The notes under the pieces were generated by a model, which was not told where the DNA came from, did no database searches, and was given only the letters and a program-made list of their open reading frames with translations. A stretch of DNA of 39,567 nt from CAZAEL01 sp964484135 (lineage in GTDB: Bacteria > Elusimicrobiota > Elusimicrobia > FEN-1173), in contig CAZAEL010000020.1 in NCBI GenBank assembly GCA_964484135.1, forward strand, positions 1 to 39,567. Reading direction: 5' to 3'. Below, piece after piece: positions 23,812 to 31,682 of the stretch (its first letter is position 1; each line of letters opens with the position of its first letter). Made by a program: the position numbers and the translations under genes.

Positions 23812-26583
23812 TTAGGAGCCCAGCGCGGCCAGGTGGCTTTCCAGGCGCTTGAGCTGGGCTATTTTTTCGGCGTGCATGCCACGGGCTTTCTCAACTTCTT
23901 CCTTCGGGGCTCGTTCCATAAAGTCGGGATTGTTCAAACGGTCTTCCAGCCGCTTTAAGTCGGATTCCAACAGGTTTTTCCCTTTTTCAAGCCGCTGTTT
24001 TTCCTTCGAAAAATCGATCAGCCCTTCCATAAACAAATAGAGTTCCAAGTCCTTCACGACGACAGTGATGGTATGGGCTGGCTTCGCCAAGGTGGAAGAA
24101 GGTGGGGACAGCTTGACCTTGGCAAGACGCTCGATGTCTTTATTGTTTCGGCTGAGATAAAGAGAATTCAGTGATCCCAGCGTTTCTTTAACGTCCACTC
24201 GGACCTCTTTTCCTGGAGGCACGTTCATTTCAGACCGCGCAACGCGGATTTTGGTCACGGTCTCCATCACAACGTCCATTTCGTTGAGTTCCTGAGCGTT
24301 GCAACGAGGCGCCCCCTCCTTAGGGATATCAAAGGAGGTCATCAGCAGAGGTTTGTGGTCGCGCTTGAGGGTTTGACAAAAAGCCTCCCAAAGACCTTCG
24401 GTGATAAAGGGCATGACGGGGTGGAGGGCTTGCAGGGATTTTTCTAGCACCGTCGCCAGCGTCCTTTGTGCGGCACGACGATCAGGTTCCAGTTCCATGA
24501 CAACGTGCCCGTCTTTTGTCATTGGTCCGCCAAAGCGTACTTTGCTCAATTCGATGTACCAGTCGCAAAAATCCCCCCAAAAAAAGTGGTACATCGTCCG
24601 CGCCGCCTGAGCCATGTCGTATTGCTCTATAAACCCCGCTGTTGCTCGAAGCGTTTCTTCTAGGCGGTGGAGTATCCATCTGTCAGCCAGTTTTTCTTCA
24701 ATGGGGGCGGACGGGTCGTGGTCGCTCAGGTTGGCCAGCACGAACCGGGACGCGTTCCAGACCTTGTTGGCGAAGTTGCGGGCGCCCACGAAGCTGTCGT
24801 CGGAAAGCTGCATGTCCCGGCCCGGCACCGCGGAGGAGGCCAGGGCGAAGCGCAGGGCGTCGGTGCCGAACTTCTTCATCACGTCCAGGGGGTCGATGAC
24901 GTTGTTCAGGGACTTGGACATCTTGCGGCCCTGCTTGTCCCGCACGATGCCGTGGATGAACACGTGCCTGAAGGGCACCTCGCTGCCGAACTCCTCGCCC
25001 AGCATGACCATGCGCGCCACCCACAAATAGAGGATCTCGTGGCCGGTCACCAGCACGGACGTGGGGTAGTAGTACGCCAGGTCGTCGGTCTTGTTGGGCC
25101 AGCCCAGGGTGGTGAGGGGCCAGAGCGCGGAGGAAAACCAGGTGTCCAGCACGTCCGGGTCCCGGATGATTTCTTCCTTGCCGCAGCGGGGGCAGACCAC
25201 GGGGTCTTCCTCGCGCACGATGGGGTCGGCGCTGGACTCCCGCAGGATCATTTTGGTGGACTCCCATTTGAAGGCCGGGTCCTGGGAAAGCTGTTTGAGC
25301 TGCTCCTCGGTGAAGCCGCTGCAGGCCAGGCAGTACCACACCGGGATCTGGTGGCCCCACCAGATCTGGCGGGAAATGCACCAGTCCCGGTTGTTGTCGA
25401 GCCAGTTCAGGTAGGGTTTTTCCCAGGAGTCGGGGAAGATCCGCACGCGTTTCTGCTCCCGGGTGGCGTGGGCCGCGCGCTTGGCCATGTCCCCGGTCTT
25501 CATGAACCACTGGCTGGATTCCAAAGGCTCGATCACGGTCTGGCAGCGGTAGCACGTGGCCACGGAGTGGCGATAGTCTTCTTCTTTGACCAGGAACCCT
25601 TGCGCGGCCAGGTCCGCCAGCACGTTGGCCCGGCAGTCCTTCAGGCTCTGGCCCGCGTATTGGCCGGCCCGGTCCGTCATCTTGCCGTTGTACCCGATCA
25701 CCATTTCGTGGGGCAGATCGTGCCGCCGGCCCATCTCGAAGTCCGCGGCGTCGTGGGAGGGCGTGACCTTGACCGCGCCCGTGCCGAAGGCCGGGTCCAC
25801 GGCCGGGTCCGCCACCACGGGGATGACGCGGCCCATCAAAGGCAGGCGGAGTTTTTTGCCGGCCGCGCCCCTGTACCGCGGGTCCTCCGGGTTCACGGCC
25901 ACGGCCGTGTCGCCCAGCATGGTCTCGGGCCGGGTGGTGGCCACCACCACGTCGCCGGAGCCGTCCTCGAAGGGGTACCGGATGTGCCAGAGCTTGCCCG
26001 CGGACTCCTGGTATTCCACCTCGATGTCCGCCAGGGCGGTGTAGCAGCGCGGGCACCAGTTGACCAGGCGCCGGCCCCGGTAGATGAGGTGGCGCTTGTA
26101 CAATTCGACGAAAGCCGCGGCCACGGCCTTGGAGCAGGGCTCGTCCATGGTGAAGCGGGTGCGGCTCCAGTCGCAGGCGCTGCCCAGCTTGCGCAGTTGA
26201 TAGAGGATGGTGTCGCCGGACTCCCGGCGCCATTGCCACATGCGTTTCAGGAAGGCGTCGCGGCCCAGGTCGTGGCGGGTCTTGCCCTCTTTTTTGAGGA
26301 GTTTTTCCACCACGTTCTGGGTGGCGATGCCGCCGTGGTCCGTGCCCGGGATCCAGAGGGTGTTGTGGCCGGTCATGCGCTTCCAGCGGATCAGGATGTC
26401 CTGGAGGGTGTTGTTCAGGGCGTGGCCCATGTGCAGGGAACCGGTCACGTTGGGCGGGGGGATGACGATGGTGTACGGCGGGCGCTTGGGGTCCGGCTTG
26501 GAGCCGAAGAGCCCCTGCTTTTCCCAAACTTCGTACCATTTGGATTCGGTCGATTCCGGGCTGTAAACGCTGGGCAAGTCCAT
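23812..26583 (-). CDS. valS: Valyl-tRNA synthetase, compositionally mosaic
   Basis: Charges tRNA-Val. 923 residues, complete. HIGH motif HMGH in PPNVTGSLHMGHALNNT near residue 52, editing domain with VATTRPETMLGDTAVAV, KMSKS in GRKMSKSLNNVIDPLDVMKKFG near 555, anticodon domain from ADRWILHRLEETL, and the C-terminal coiled-coil tRNA-binding arm (FSKEKQRLEKGKNLLESDLKRLEDRL). The part downstream of about 24700 on the plus strand (codons 1 to about 630) is GC-rich like the rest of the window, while 23850-24700 (the anticodon and coiled-coil part) is clearly AT-richer with a different codon choice, yet the frame is intact. This suggests replacement of the 3' third by recombination. Confidence 0.97.
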   Translation of the reverse strand: MDLPSVYSPESTESKWYEVWEKQGLFGSKPDPKRPPYTIVIPPPNVTGSLHMGHALNNTLQDILIRWKRMTGHNTLWIPGTDHGGIATQNVVEKLLKKEGKTRHDLGRDAFLKRMWQWRRESGDTILYQLRKLGSACDWSRTRFTMDEPCSKAVAAAFVELYKRHLIYRGRRLVNWCPRCYTALADIEVEYQESAGKLWHIRYPFEDGSGDVVVATTRPETMLGDTAVAVNPEDPRYRGAAGKKLRLPLMGRVIPVVADPAVDPAFGTGAVKVTPSHDAADFEMGRRHDLPHEMVIGYNGKMTDRAGQYAGQSLKDCRANVLADLAAQGFLVKEEDYRHSVATCYRCQTVIEPLESSQWFMKTGDMAKRAAHATREQKRVRIFPDSWEKPYLNWLDNNRDWCISRQIWWGHQIPVWYCLACSGFTEEQLKQLSQDPAFKWESTKMILRESSADPIVREEDPVVCPRCGKEEIIRDPDVLDTWFSSALWPLTTLGWPNKTDDLAYYYPTSVLVTGHEILYLWVARMVMLGEEFGSEVPFRHVFIHGIVRDKQGRKMSKSLNNVIDPLDVMKKFGTDALRFALASSAVPGRDMQLSDDSFVGARNFANKVWNASRFVLANLSDHDPSAPIEEKLADRWILHRLEETLRATAGFIEQYDMAQAARTMYHFFWGDFCDWYIELSKVRFGGPMTKDGHVVMELEPDRRAAQRTLATVLEKSLQALHPVMPFITEGLWEAFCQTLKRDHKPLLMTSFDIPKEGAPRCNAQELNEMDVVMETVTKIRVARSEMNVPPGKEVRVDVKETLGSLNSLYLSRNNKDIERLAKVKLSPPSSTLAKPAHTITVVVKDLELYLFMEGLIDFSKEKQRLEKGKNLLESDLKRLEDRLNNPDFMERAPKEEVEKARGMHAEKIAQLKRLESHLAALGS

Positions 26584-26689
26584 GGTTTTTGGGTTTTGAC
26601 GGAAGATAGGACGCCTATGGTATCACATTTCCGCGCATTTTTTCAATCCAAAACCGGAAGCGCGCTTTCTACATCCGGAAAAAAGGCCG

Positions 26690-26718
26690 TTGACGGGTGG
26701 GGATCAAACCGTTATAAT
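26690..26718 (+). promoter_or_regulatory. Strong promoter of the receiver gene, near-leaderless
   Basis: TTGACG, 17 bp, perfect TATAAT. The -10 ends 15 nt before the ATG, leaving about 8-9 nt of leader with no Shine-Dalgarno. Confidence 0.8.
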
Positions 26719-26733
26719 TCAAACGGGACATCC

Positions 26734-27099
26734 ATGAACAAAATCCTTGTGGCGGAAGACGATGAGAGCACGCGGGAATTGCTCAAGTTCATCCTTTCCG
26801 GCGCCGGTTTCGAGGTGGCCACGGCCGCCGACGGACAGGCGGCGCTGAAGGCCATCCTTCAGTCTCCCCCGGACCTGGCCATTTTGGACATCATGCTGCC
26901 GGAGGTCCACGGGTTCTCCATCTGCCACCAAGTCAAGCACAGCGACGCCCTCAAGAGCGTGAAAGTCCTCATGCTCTCGGCCAAGGCTTTCCCGGCGGAC
27001 CGCCGCCAGGCCCAAGAGGTGGGGGCCGACGGGTTCCTGAGCAAGCCGGTCAACCCCGCGGAGCTGATCCAGACGATCAAGACCCTCCTGGCCGCCTGA
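26734..27099 (+). CDS. Single-domain response regulator (receiver only)
   Basis: 121 residues, a bare CheY-like receiver. Acidic pocket VAEDDE at residues 6-11, phospho-acceptor Asp in LAILDIMLPEVHGF near 50, the Ser of MLSAK near 80, and conserved Lys in FLSKPVNP near 103. No output domain and no kinase nearby. Closely similar in plan to the second receiver at 36056. It has its own strong promoter and is followed by the gap promoter. Confidence 0.94.
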   Translation: MNKILVAEDDESTRELLKFILSGAGFEVATAADGQAALKAILQSPPDLAILDIMLPEVHGFSICHQVKHSDALKSVKVLMLSAKAFPADRRQAQEVGADGFLSKPVNPAELIQTIKTLLAA

Positions 27100-27115
27100 G
27101 GCCGCGGGCGTTCCA

Positions 27116-27145
27116 TTGACGTCCTCCCCGAAAAAAGGATATAAT
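27116..27145 (+). promoter_or_regulatory. Promoter of gap
   Basis: TTGACG, 18-bp spacer, perfect TATAAT. A leader of about 130 nt follows before the gap ATG. Confidence 0.8.
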
Positions 27146-27181
27146 CTCCTTTCCCAACTGATCAGAGGTGGCTTCTAGAGT

Positions 27182-27244
27182 CCGGGCCTTTGCCGCCGGC
27201 CCGGGCGGGTCTTTTTCACCCTTTTCACTTCCCCCTCGGGGGAA
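27182..27244 (+). promoter_or_regulatory. Structured 5' leader of gap
   Basis: Two hairpins: CCGGGCC, 9-nt loop, GGCCCGG (27182-27204), followed after six bases by CTTTTTC, terminator-like; and TTCCCC, loop CTCG, GGGGAA (27229-27244). It could be an attenuator, but no known riboswitch is recognised. Confidence 0.5.
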
Positions 27245-27283
27245 CATCAGCGGTTGTCAACAGCCATCGTAAGGAGGAACGTC

Positions 27284-28345
27284 ATGTCGGTTCGTTTGGC
27301 CATCAATGGTTTCGGACGCATCGGTCGCCTGGTTTTCCGGGCCCTGGTCGAGCAGGGGCGCCTGGGCAAGGATTTCGAGGTCGTGGCCGTGGGGGACATC
27401 GTGCCCGCGGACAACCTGGCCTACCTATTGAAGTACGACTCCACCCAGGGCCGTTTCAACGGCACCGTCTCCTCCAAGAAATCCTCCGCGGACAAGACCG
27501 AGGACGACGTCCTGGTGGTGAACGGCCATGAGATCAAGGTCGTCAGCGCCAAGACCCCGGCCGAGCTCCCCTGGAAGCAGCTGGGCGTGGAGCTGGTGAT
27601 CGAGTCCACGGGGCTCTTCACGGACGCGGAAAAGGCCAAGGGCCACCTGGCCGCCGGCGCCAAGAAGGTCATCATCTCGGCCCCCGCCAAGAACGAGGAC
27701 ATCACCATCGTCATGGGCGTCAACCACGACAAATACGACGCGGCCAAGCACCACGTGGTGTCCAACGCCTCCTGCACCACCAACTGCCTGGTGCCCATCG
27801 TCCACGTCCTCCTGAAGGAGGGCTTCGGCCTGGAGGAAGGGCTCATGACCACGATCCACTCCTACACCGCGACCCAGAAGACCGTGGACGGCCCCTCCAA
27901 AAAAGATTGGAAGGGCGGGCGCACCGCGGCCCAGAACATCATCCCGTCCTCCACCGGCGCGGCCAAGGCCACGGCCCTGGTGATCCCCGAGATGAAGGGC
28001 AAGCTCACGGGCATGTCCTTCCGCGTGCCCACCCCCACGGTCTCCGTGGTGGACCTGACCTTCCGCACCGCGAAGGACACCAGTTACGCCGAGATCTCCG
28101 CGGCCATGAAGAAGGCCAGCGAGACCTACCTGAAGGGGATCCTGGAGTACACCGAGGACGAGGTGGTCTCCTCGGACTTCATCCACTCCAAGGCCTCCTC
28201 CGTGTATGACAAGGGGGCCGGCATCGAGCTCAACAAGCGGTTCTTCAAGCTGGTGAGCTGGTACGACAACGAGTGGGGCTATTCCAACCGCGTGGTGGAC
28301 CTGGCCCTGCTCATGGCCAAGAAGATGGTGCCCGCCGCGGTCTAA
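27284..28345 (+). CDS. gap: Glyceraldehyde-3-phosphate dehydrogenase
   Basis: Glycolytic NAD-linked enzyme. 353 residues. Rossmann start INGFGRIGRLVFRA, catalytic Cys in SNASCTTNCLVP near residue 166, HSYTATQKTVDGPSKKDWKGGR, GAAKATALVIPEMKGKLTGM and the C-terminal WYDNEWGYSNRVVDL. ATG 27284 with AAGGAGG 6 nt before it. It has its own promoter, a long leader and a strong terminator, so it is monocistronic; pgk and tpi are not adjacent. Confidence 0.97.
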   Translation: MSVRLAINGFGRIGRLVFRALVEQGRLGKDFEVVAVGDIVPADNLAYLLKYDSTQGRFNGTVSSKKSSADKTEDDVLVVNGHEIKVVSAKTPAELPWKQLGVELVIESTGLFTDAEKAKGHLAAGAKKVIISAPAKNEDITIVMGVNHDKYDAAKHHVVSNASCTTNCLVPIVHVLLKEGFGLEEGLMTTIHSYTATQKTVDGPSKKDWKGGRTAAQNIIPSSTGAAKATALVIPEMKGKLTGMSFRVPTPTVSVVDLTFRTAKDTSYAEISAAMKKASETYLKGILEYTEDEVVSSDFIHSKASSVYDKGAGIELNKRFFKLVSWYDNEWGYSNRVVDLALLMAKKMVPAAV

Positions 28346-28370
28346 AGCGGTCGGCTGTTTTCTGAACGAA

Positions 28371-28415
28371 GAAGGGCGGCGCGGGACTGGGTCCCGCGCC
28401 GCCCTTCGCTTTTGG
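28371..28415 (+). terminator. Terminator of gap
   Basis: GAAGGGCGGCGCGGGAC pairs perfectly (17 bp) with GTCCCGCGCCGCCCTTC around loop TGG, then GCTTTTG. Confidence 0.9.
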
Positions 28416-28538
28416 GGGTCTCCCGCTTGGCCAGCCCCTGTCAAAAAAACGATATGTGGGGCCTTGCGTTTTGGCCGTTCCGGGTGCAAAATTGAGAGAG
28501 CCCTTTCGAGGGGGGATTCTCCAAGAGGCATGACTCCA

Positions 28539-28713
28539 TGACCCCACCACCTCTTTTAACGCTTCAGGCGCGCCAACCACAGGGACCATTCTGCGAAATG
28601 GTTCGCCCAGAAATATCGTGCCTTCCTCTGTAAACAATTGCCGAGCAACGGCGCGCCTGAAAAGCCTGCTTTTGGCAGGCTGGCCTGGCCGCTCGAAAGA
28701 GGTGGTGGGGTGA
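28539..28713. mobile_element. MITE-like element, copy C, on the cyclase start codon
   Basis: A 169-bp element (28542-28710), the longest copy. Perfect outer ends CCCCACCACCTCTTT and AAAGAGGTGGTGGGG, subterminal inverted repeats TTCAGGCGCGCC and GGCGCGCCTGAA, and an inner hairpin AGCCTGC/GCAGGCT. Bordered by TGA on both sides. The right end provides AGAGG and the GTG start of the next gene. The gap from 28416 to 28538 shows no gene. Confidence 0.85.
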
Positions 28714-30608
28714 TCCGCTTCCAGACCCTCCGCGCCAAGATTTTTTCCCTGTTCCTCCTCATCACCGCCGCGGTCCTGATCGCGGCCCTCCTGGTCATCC
28801 ACCGTTACGACACCCGACAGACCGTCCAGCGCGTCGAAGGGGACCTGTCCCTGGCGCACCAGTTGTTCCAGCGCATGCTGGAGGCGCGCCGCCGCGAGCT
28901 GGACACCAACGCCCGGCTCCTGGCGGCGGACCGCGCCTTCCGCGCGGCCGTGGCCGCGCGCGATCGCCGCGCCGTGCTTTCCGCCGTCCTCCACCACCAG
29001 GAGCGGCTGGGGGCGGACCGTTTCGTCGTGACCGACGGCGCGGGGCGGCTCCTGGCGGACACCGCCCGGCCGGACATCCGCGGCGGGGATTTGTCCGAAG
29101 ACCCCCTGGTGGCCGCGGCCCTGGCCGGTGAAGAGTCCGGCGGCATCTGGACGGACGGGGACCGCCTGTACCAGGCGAGCGCGGCGCCCATCCGGACGCC
29201 GGGCGTCGTGGGGGCCCTGTGCGTGGGTTTTTTGGTGGACGACCCCATGGCCCAGGGCCTGAAACGGCTGACCCGGTCCGAGATCTCCTTTTTCAGAGGA
29301 AAGACGCTGGCCGCCTCCACCCTGACGCCGCCCCTGCGGGAGGCGCTCATGAAGGCCTTTGAGCTCCCGCCGGACCTGGGGGAGGAGATGCGCCTGGGCC
29401 GCCGGACCCTGGGCGGCGAGCGGTATCTGGAGGCCTGGGGCCGGTTCGGGAACCACCAGACCCTGTATCTGCTGCAGCGGTCCCTGGACCGGGAGCTCCT
29501 GCCCCTGCGTCGCCTGCAGAAGGCCCTCCTGCTGGTGGGCCTGGCGGCGCTGCTTTTGGCCGGCGCGGCGGGCCTGGCCTTCGCCCACGGCCTCACCGCG
29601 CCCCTGCGGGACCTGCTGCGGGGGACGCGGCTGGTCATGGAGGGCCGGTACGATCAGCGCCTCAAGGTCCGCCAGCAGGACGAGGTGGGACAGCTGGCGG
29701 ATTCCTTCAACCGGATGCTCAAGGGCCTGCAGGAGCGGGAGCGCATCCGCAGCGCCATGAACAAGGTGGTGTCCCGGGAGATCGCGGACGAGCTCCTGAA
29801 GGGCGAGGTCCGGCTGGGCGGGGAAATCCGGTTCGCCACGGTGCTCTTTTCCGACATCCGGGGGTTCACGGGCATCTCCGAGAAGCTGGACCCCCAGCAG
29901 CTGGTGGGCGTGCTCAACGAGTACCTGACCGTCATGAGCCGCATCGTGGAGGAGAACCACGGCGTCATCGACAAGTACATCGGCGACTGCGTCATGGCGC
30001 TCTTCGGCGCTCCCGTGAACCATCCGGAGGACGTGGAGAACGCGCTCAAGACCGCGCTGGAGATGCTCTGGGCCCTGGAGCGGTTCAACTACCGCGGCGC
30101 CTGGGAGGGGCGGCCGCCCCTGCGCATCGGCCTGGGGATCAACACGGGCCCGGTGGTGGCCGGCAACATGGGGTCCGAGGACCGCCTCAACTACACGGTG
30201 CTGGGGGATTCGGTGAACCTGGCGTCCCGCCTGGAGGGCCTGACCCGCACGTACAACGTGAATTGCATCGTCAGTGAATTCACCCATCGGGAGAACAAGG
30301 GGGACTTCGTCTTCCGGGAGCTGGACCTGGTGCGGGTCAAGGGCCGGTCCGCGCCGGTCCGCATCTTCGAGCTCTGGGACCAGACCCAGCGCAAGGAGGT
30401 GGTGGGGGAAATTTTGGAGAAGTTCCACAACGCCCGCGGGTTCTACCTCATGAAGGACTGGGACCGGGCCGAGGTGCTCTTCCGGCAGGTGCTGGAACTG
30501 CGGCCGGACGACGGCCCCAGCCGCCTGTACCTGTCCCGCCTGGAGCGGCTCCGCCAGACCCCCCCGCCCGACGTGTGGGACGGGGTTTTCACGGCCCTGA
30601 CCAAGTGA
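28710..30608 (+). CDS. Class III adenylate/guanylate cyclase with periplasmic sensor and HAMP
   Basis: 632 residues. Membrane segment 1 (IFSLFLLITAAVLIAALLVI, about 11-30), a periplasmic sensor region of about 230 residues with single-CACHE-like FVVTDGAGRLLADT and GGIWTDGDRLYQASAAPI, membrane segment 2 (ALLLVGLAALLLAGAAGLAFA), HAMP, then the class III catalytic domain. The metal Asp residues are in FSDIRGFT and YIGDCVMALFG; LGDSVNLASRLE carries the catalytic Asn/Arg pair. A short TPR-like tail follows (RGFYLMKDWDRAEVLFRQVLEL). It makes cAMP or cGMP in response to an envelope signal. GTG start formed by the repeat element end; the sequence before the element also ends in ATG. Confidence 0.93.
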   Translation: MIRFQTLRAKIFSLFLLITAAVLIAALLVIHRYDTRQTVQRVEGDLSLAHQLFQRMLEARRRELDTNARLLAADRAFRAAVAARDRRAVLSAVLHHQERLGADRFVVTDGAGRLLADTARPDIRGGDLSEDPLVAAALAGEESGGIWTDGDRLYQASAAPIRTPGVVGALCVGFLVDDPMAQGLKRLTRSEISFFRGKTLAASTLTPPLREALMKAFELPPDLGEEMRLGRRTLGGERYLEAWGRFGNHQTLYLLQRSLDRELLPLRRLQKALLLVGLAALLLAGAAGLAFAHGLTAPLRDLLRGTRLVMEGRYDQRLKVRQQDEVGQLADSFNRMLKGLQERERIRSAMNKVVSREIADELLKGEVRLGGEIRFATVLFSDIRGFTGISEKLDPQQLVGVLNEYLTVMSRIVEENHGVIDKYIGDCVMALFGAPVNHPEDVENALKTALEMLWALERFNYRGAWEGRPPLRIGLGINTGPVVAGNMGSEDRLNYTVLGDSVNLASRLEGLTRTYNVNCIVSEFTHRENKGDFVFRELDLVRVKGRSAPVRIFELWDQTQRKEVVGEILEKFHNARGFYLMKDWDRAEVLFRQVLELRPDDGPSRLYLSRLERLRQTPPPDVWDGVFTALTK

Positions 30609-30631
30609 GCGGGGGTGAGACAAAGGTCTCC

Positions 30632-30660
30632 TTGACGACTTCCGGTATTTGTTAAATAAT
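30632..30660 (+). promoter_or_regulatory. Promoter of the first MBL-fold gene
   Basis: TTGACG, 17 bp, AATAAT (TAAATAAT context). The leader is about 80 nt, with AAAGGA 10 nt before the ATG. Confidence 0.6.
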
Positions 30661-30746
30661 TGGATAAATCGGGGCGTCTTTCGGCTTCCGCCCGCGCGTG
30701 ACGCATTTGATTGATTTCATTTGGTTGATCTGAAAGGACCAGGCCC

Positions 30747-31655
30747 ATGAAAGTCAAATTTTGGGGAACCCGCGGCTCCATCGCCACCCCCGGCCAGGAC
30801 ACGGTCAAATACGGCGGGAACACGGCCTGCGTCGAAGTCTCGGACGACGAGCATCTCCTGATCTTCGACTCCGGCACCGGCATCCGGCCCCTGGGCCTGG
30901 ACCTGCTGAAACGCTATCCCAACGGCCGCAAGATCCAGGGACACATCTTCATCACCCACTTCCACCTGGACCACATCCAGGGTTTTCCCTTCTTCGTCCC
31001 GGTGTACGTGCCCGGCAACTCCTTCACCATCTACGGCTGCGAGGGGGCCGGCAAGAAGCTGGAAAACATCTTCGTGGGCCAGATGAGCCCCGAATATTTT
31101 CCCGTGACGCTCAAGGAGATGCCGGCGGAGCTCAAGTTCAACCAGCTCACCACCCGTTCGGTCAAGGTGAGCGACTGGACGGTGCACCCGACGTACGTCA
31201 ACCACCCGGGCCTGGCCCTGGGATACCGCGTGGACACGGGCCGCTCCAGCGTGGCGTACGTCACGGACAACGAGCCGTACCGGTACCTGCTGCGCCAGCA
31301 GGGCAACCTGCAGCCCATCTACGACGACCTGGACCGGGGCGCGGTGGAGCTGGAGCGGGAGGACAAGAACCTCGTGGAATTCCTGCGGGGGGTGGACCTG
31401 CTCATCCACGACGCCCAGTACACCATCCCGGAGTACAAGACCAAGCTCTCCTGGGGCCACAGCTTCTATGAGTTCGCCCTGGAACTGGCGGTCCAAGCGA
31501 AGGTGAAGCGCCTGATCCTCTTTCACCACGACCCCCTGCGGTACGACCGAGAGCTGGACAAGCTCCTCAAGGACTGCCGCGAACTGGCGGCCAAGCGCCA
31601 GAGTTCCCTGCAGGTGGACGCGGCCTGGGAGGGGCTGGAGATCCAGCTCCCTTAG
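30747..31655 (+). CDS. Metallo-beta-lactamase-fold hydrolase, cytoplasmic
   Basis: 302 residues. Begins MKVKFWGTRGSIATPG, a start seen in a large MBL family that often sits beside cyclases, receivers or GAF proteins. Metal motif THFHLDHIQGFPFF near residue 73; later His in NHPGLALGYRV, the Asp region YVTDNEPY, LLIHDAQYT and LFHHDPLRYDRELD. It may be a phosphodiesterase-type enzyme (cyclic-nucleotide or nucleic-acid), given the cyclase next door; the substrate is not shown. Own promoter; 27 bp before the second MBL gene. Confidence 0.88.
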   Translation: MKVKFWGTRGSIATPGQDTVKYGGNTACVEVSDDEHLLIFDSGTGIRPLGLDLLKRYPNGRKIQGHIFITHFHLDHIQGFPFFVPVYVPGNSFTIYGCEGAGKKLENIFVGQMSPEYFPVTLKEMPAELKFNQLTTRSVKVSDWTVHPTYVNHPGLALGYRVDTGRSSVAYVTDNEPYRYLLRQQGNLQPIYDDLDRGAVELEREDKNLVEFLRGVDLLIHDAQYTIPEYKTKLSWGHSFYEFALELAVQAKVKRLILFHHDPLRYDRELDKLLKDCRELAAKRQSSLQVDAAWEGLEIQLP

Positions 31656-31682
31656 GCGCTTTTCCCCGCCGTCGGAAAATCC

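Noticed and set aside
24667..26733. Very long plus-strand open frame opposite valS
   Set aside because: It lies antisense to an intact valyl-tRNA synthetase; long open frames opposite GC-rich genes are an expected composition effect. Only its last part (from 26734, the receiver) is real.
28311..30623. 770-codon minus-strand open frame opposite the cyclase
   Set aside because: Low-complexity Pro/Gly/Arg/His translation with no family features, antisense to a complete cyclase gene and running through the repeat element.
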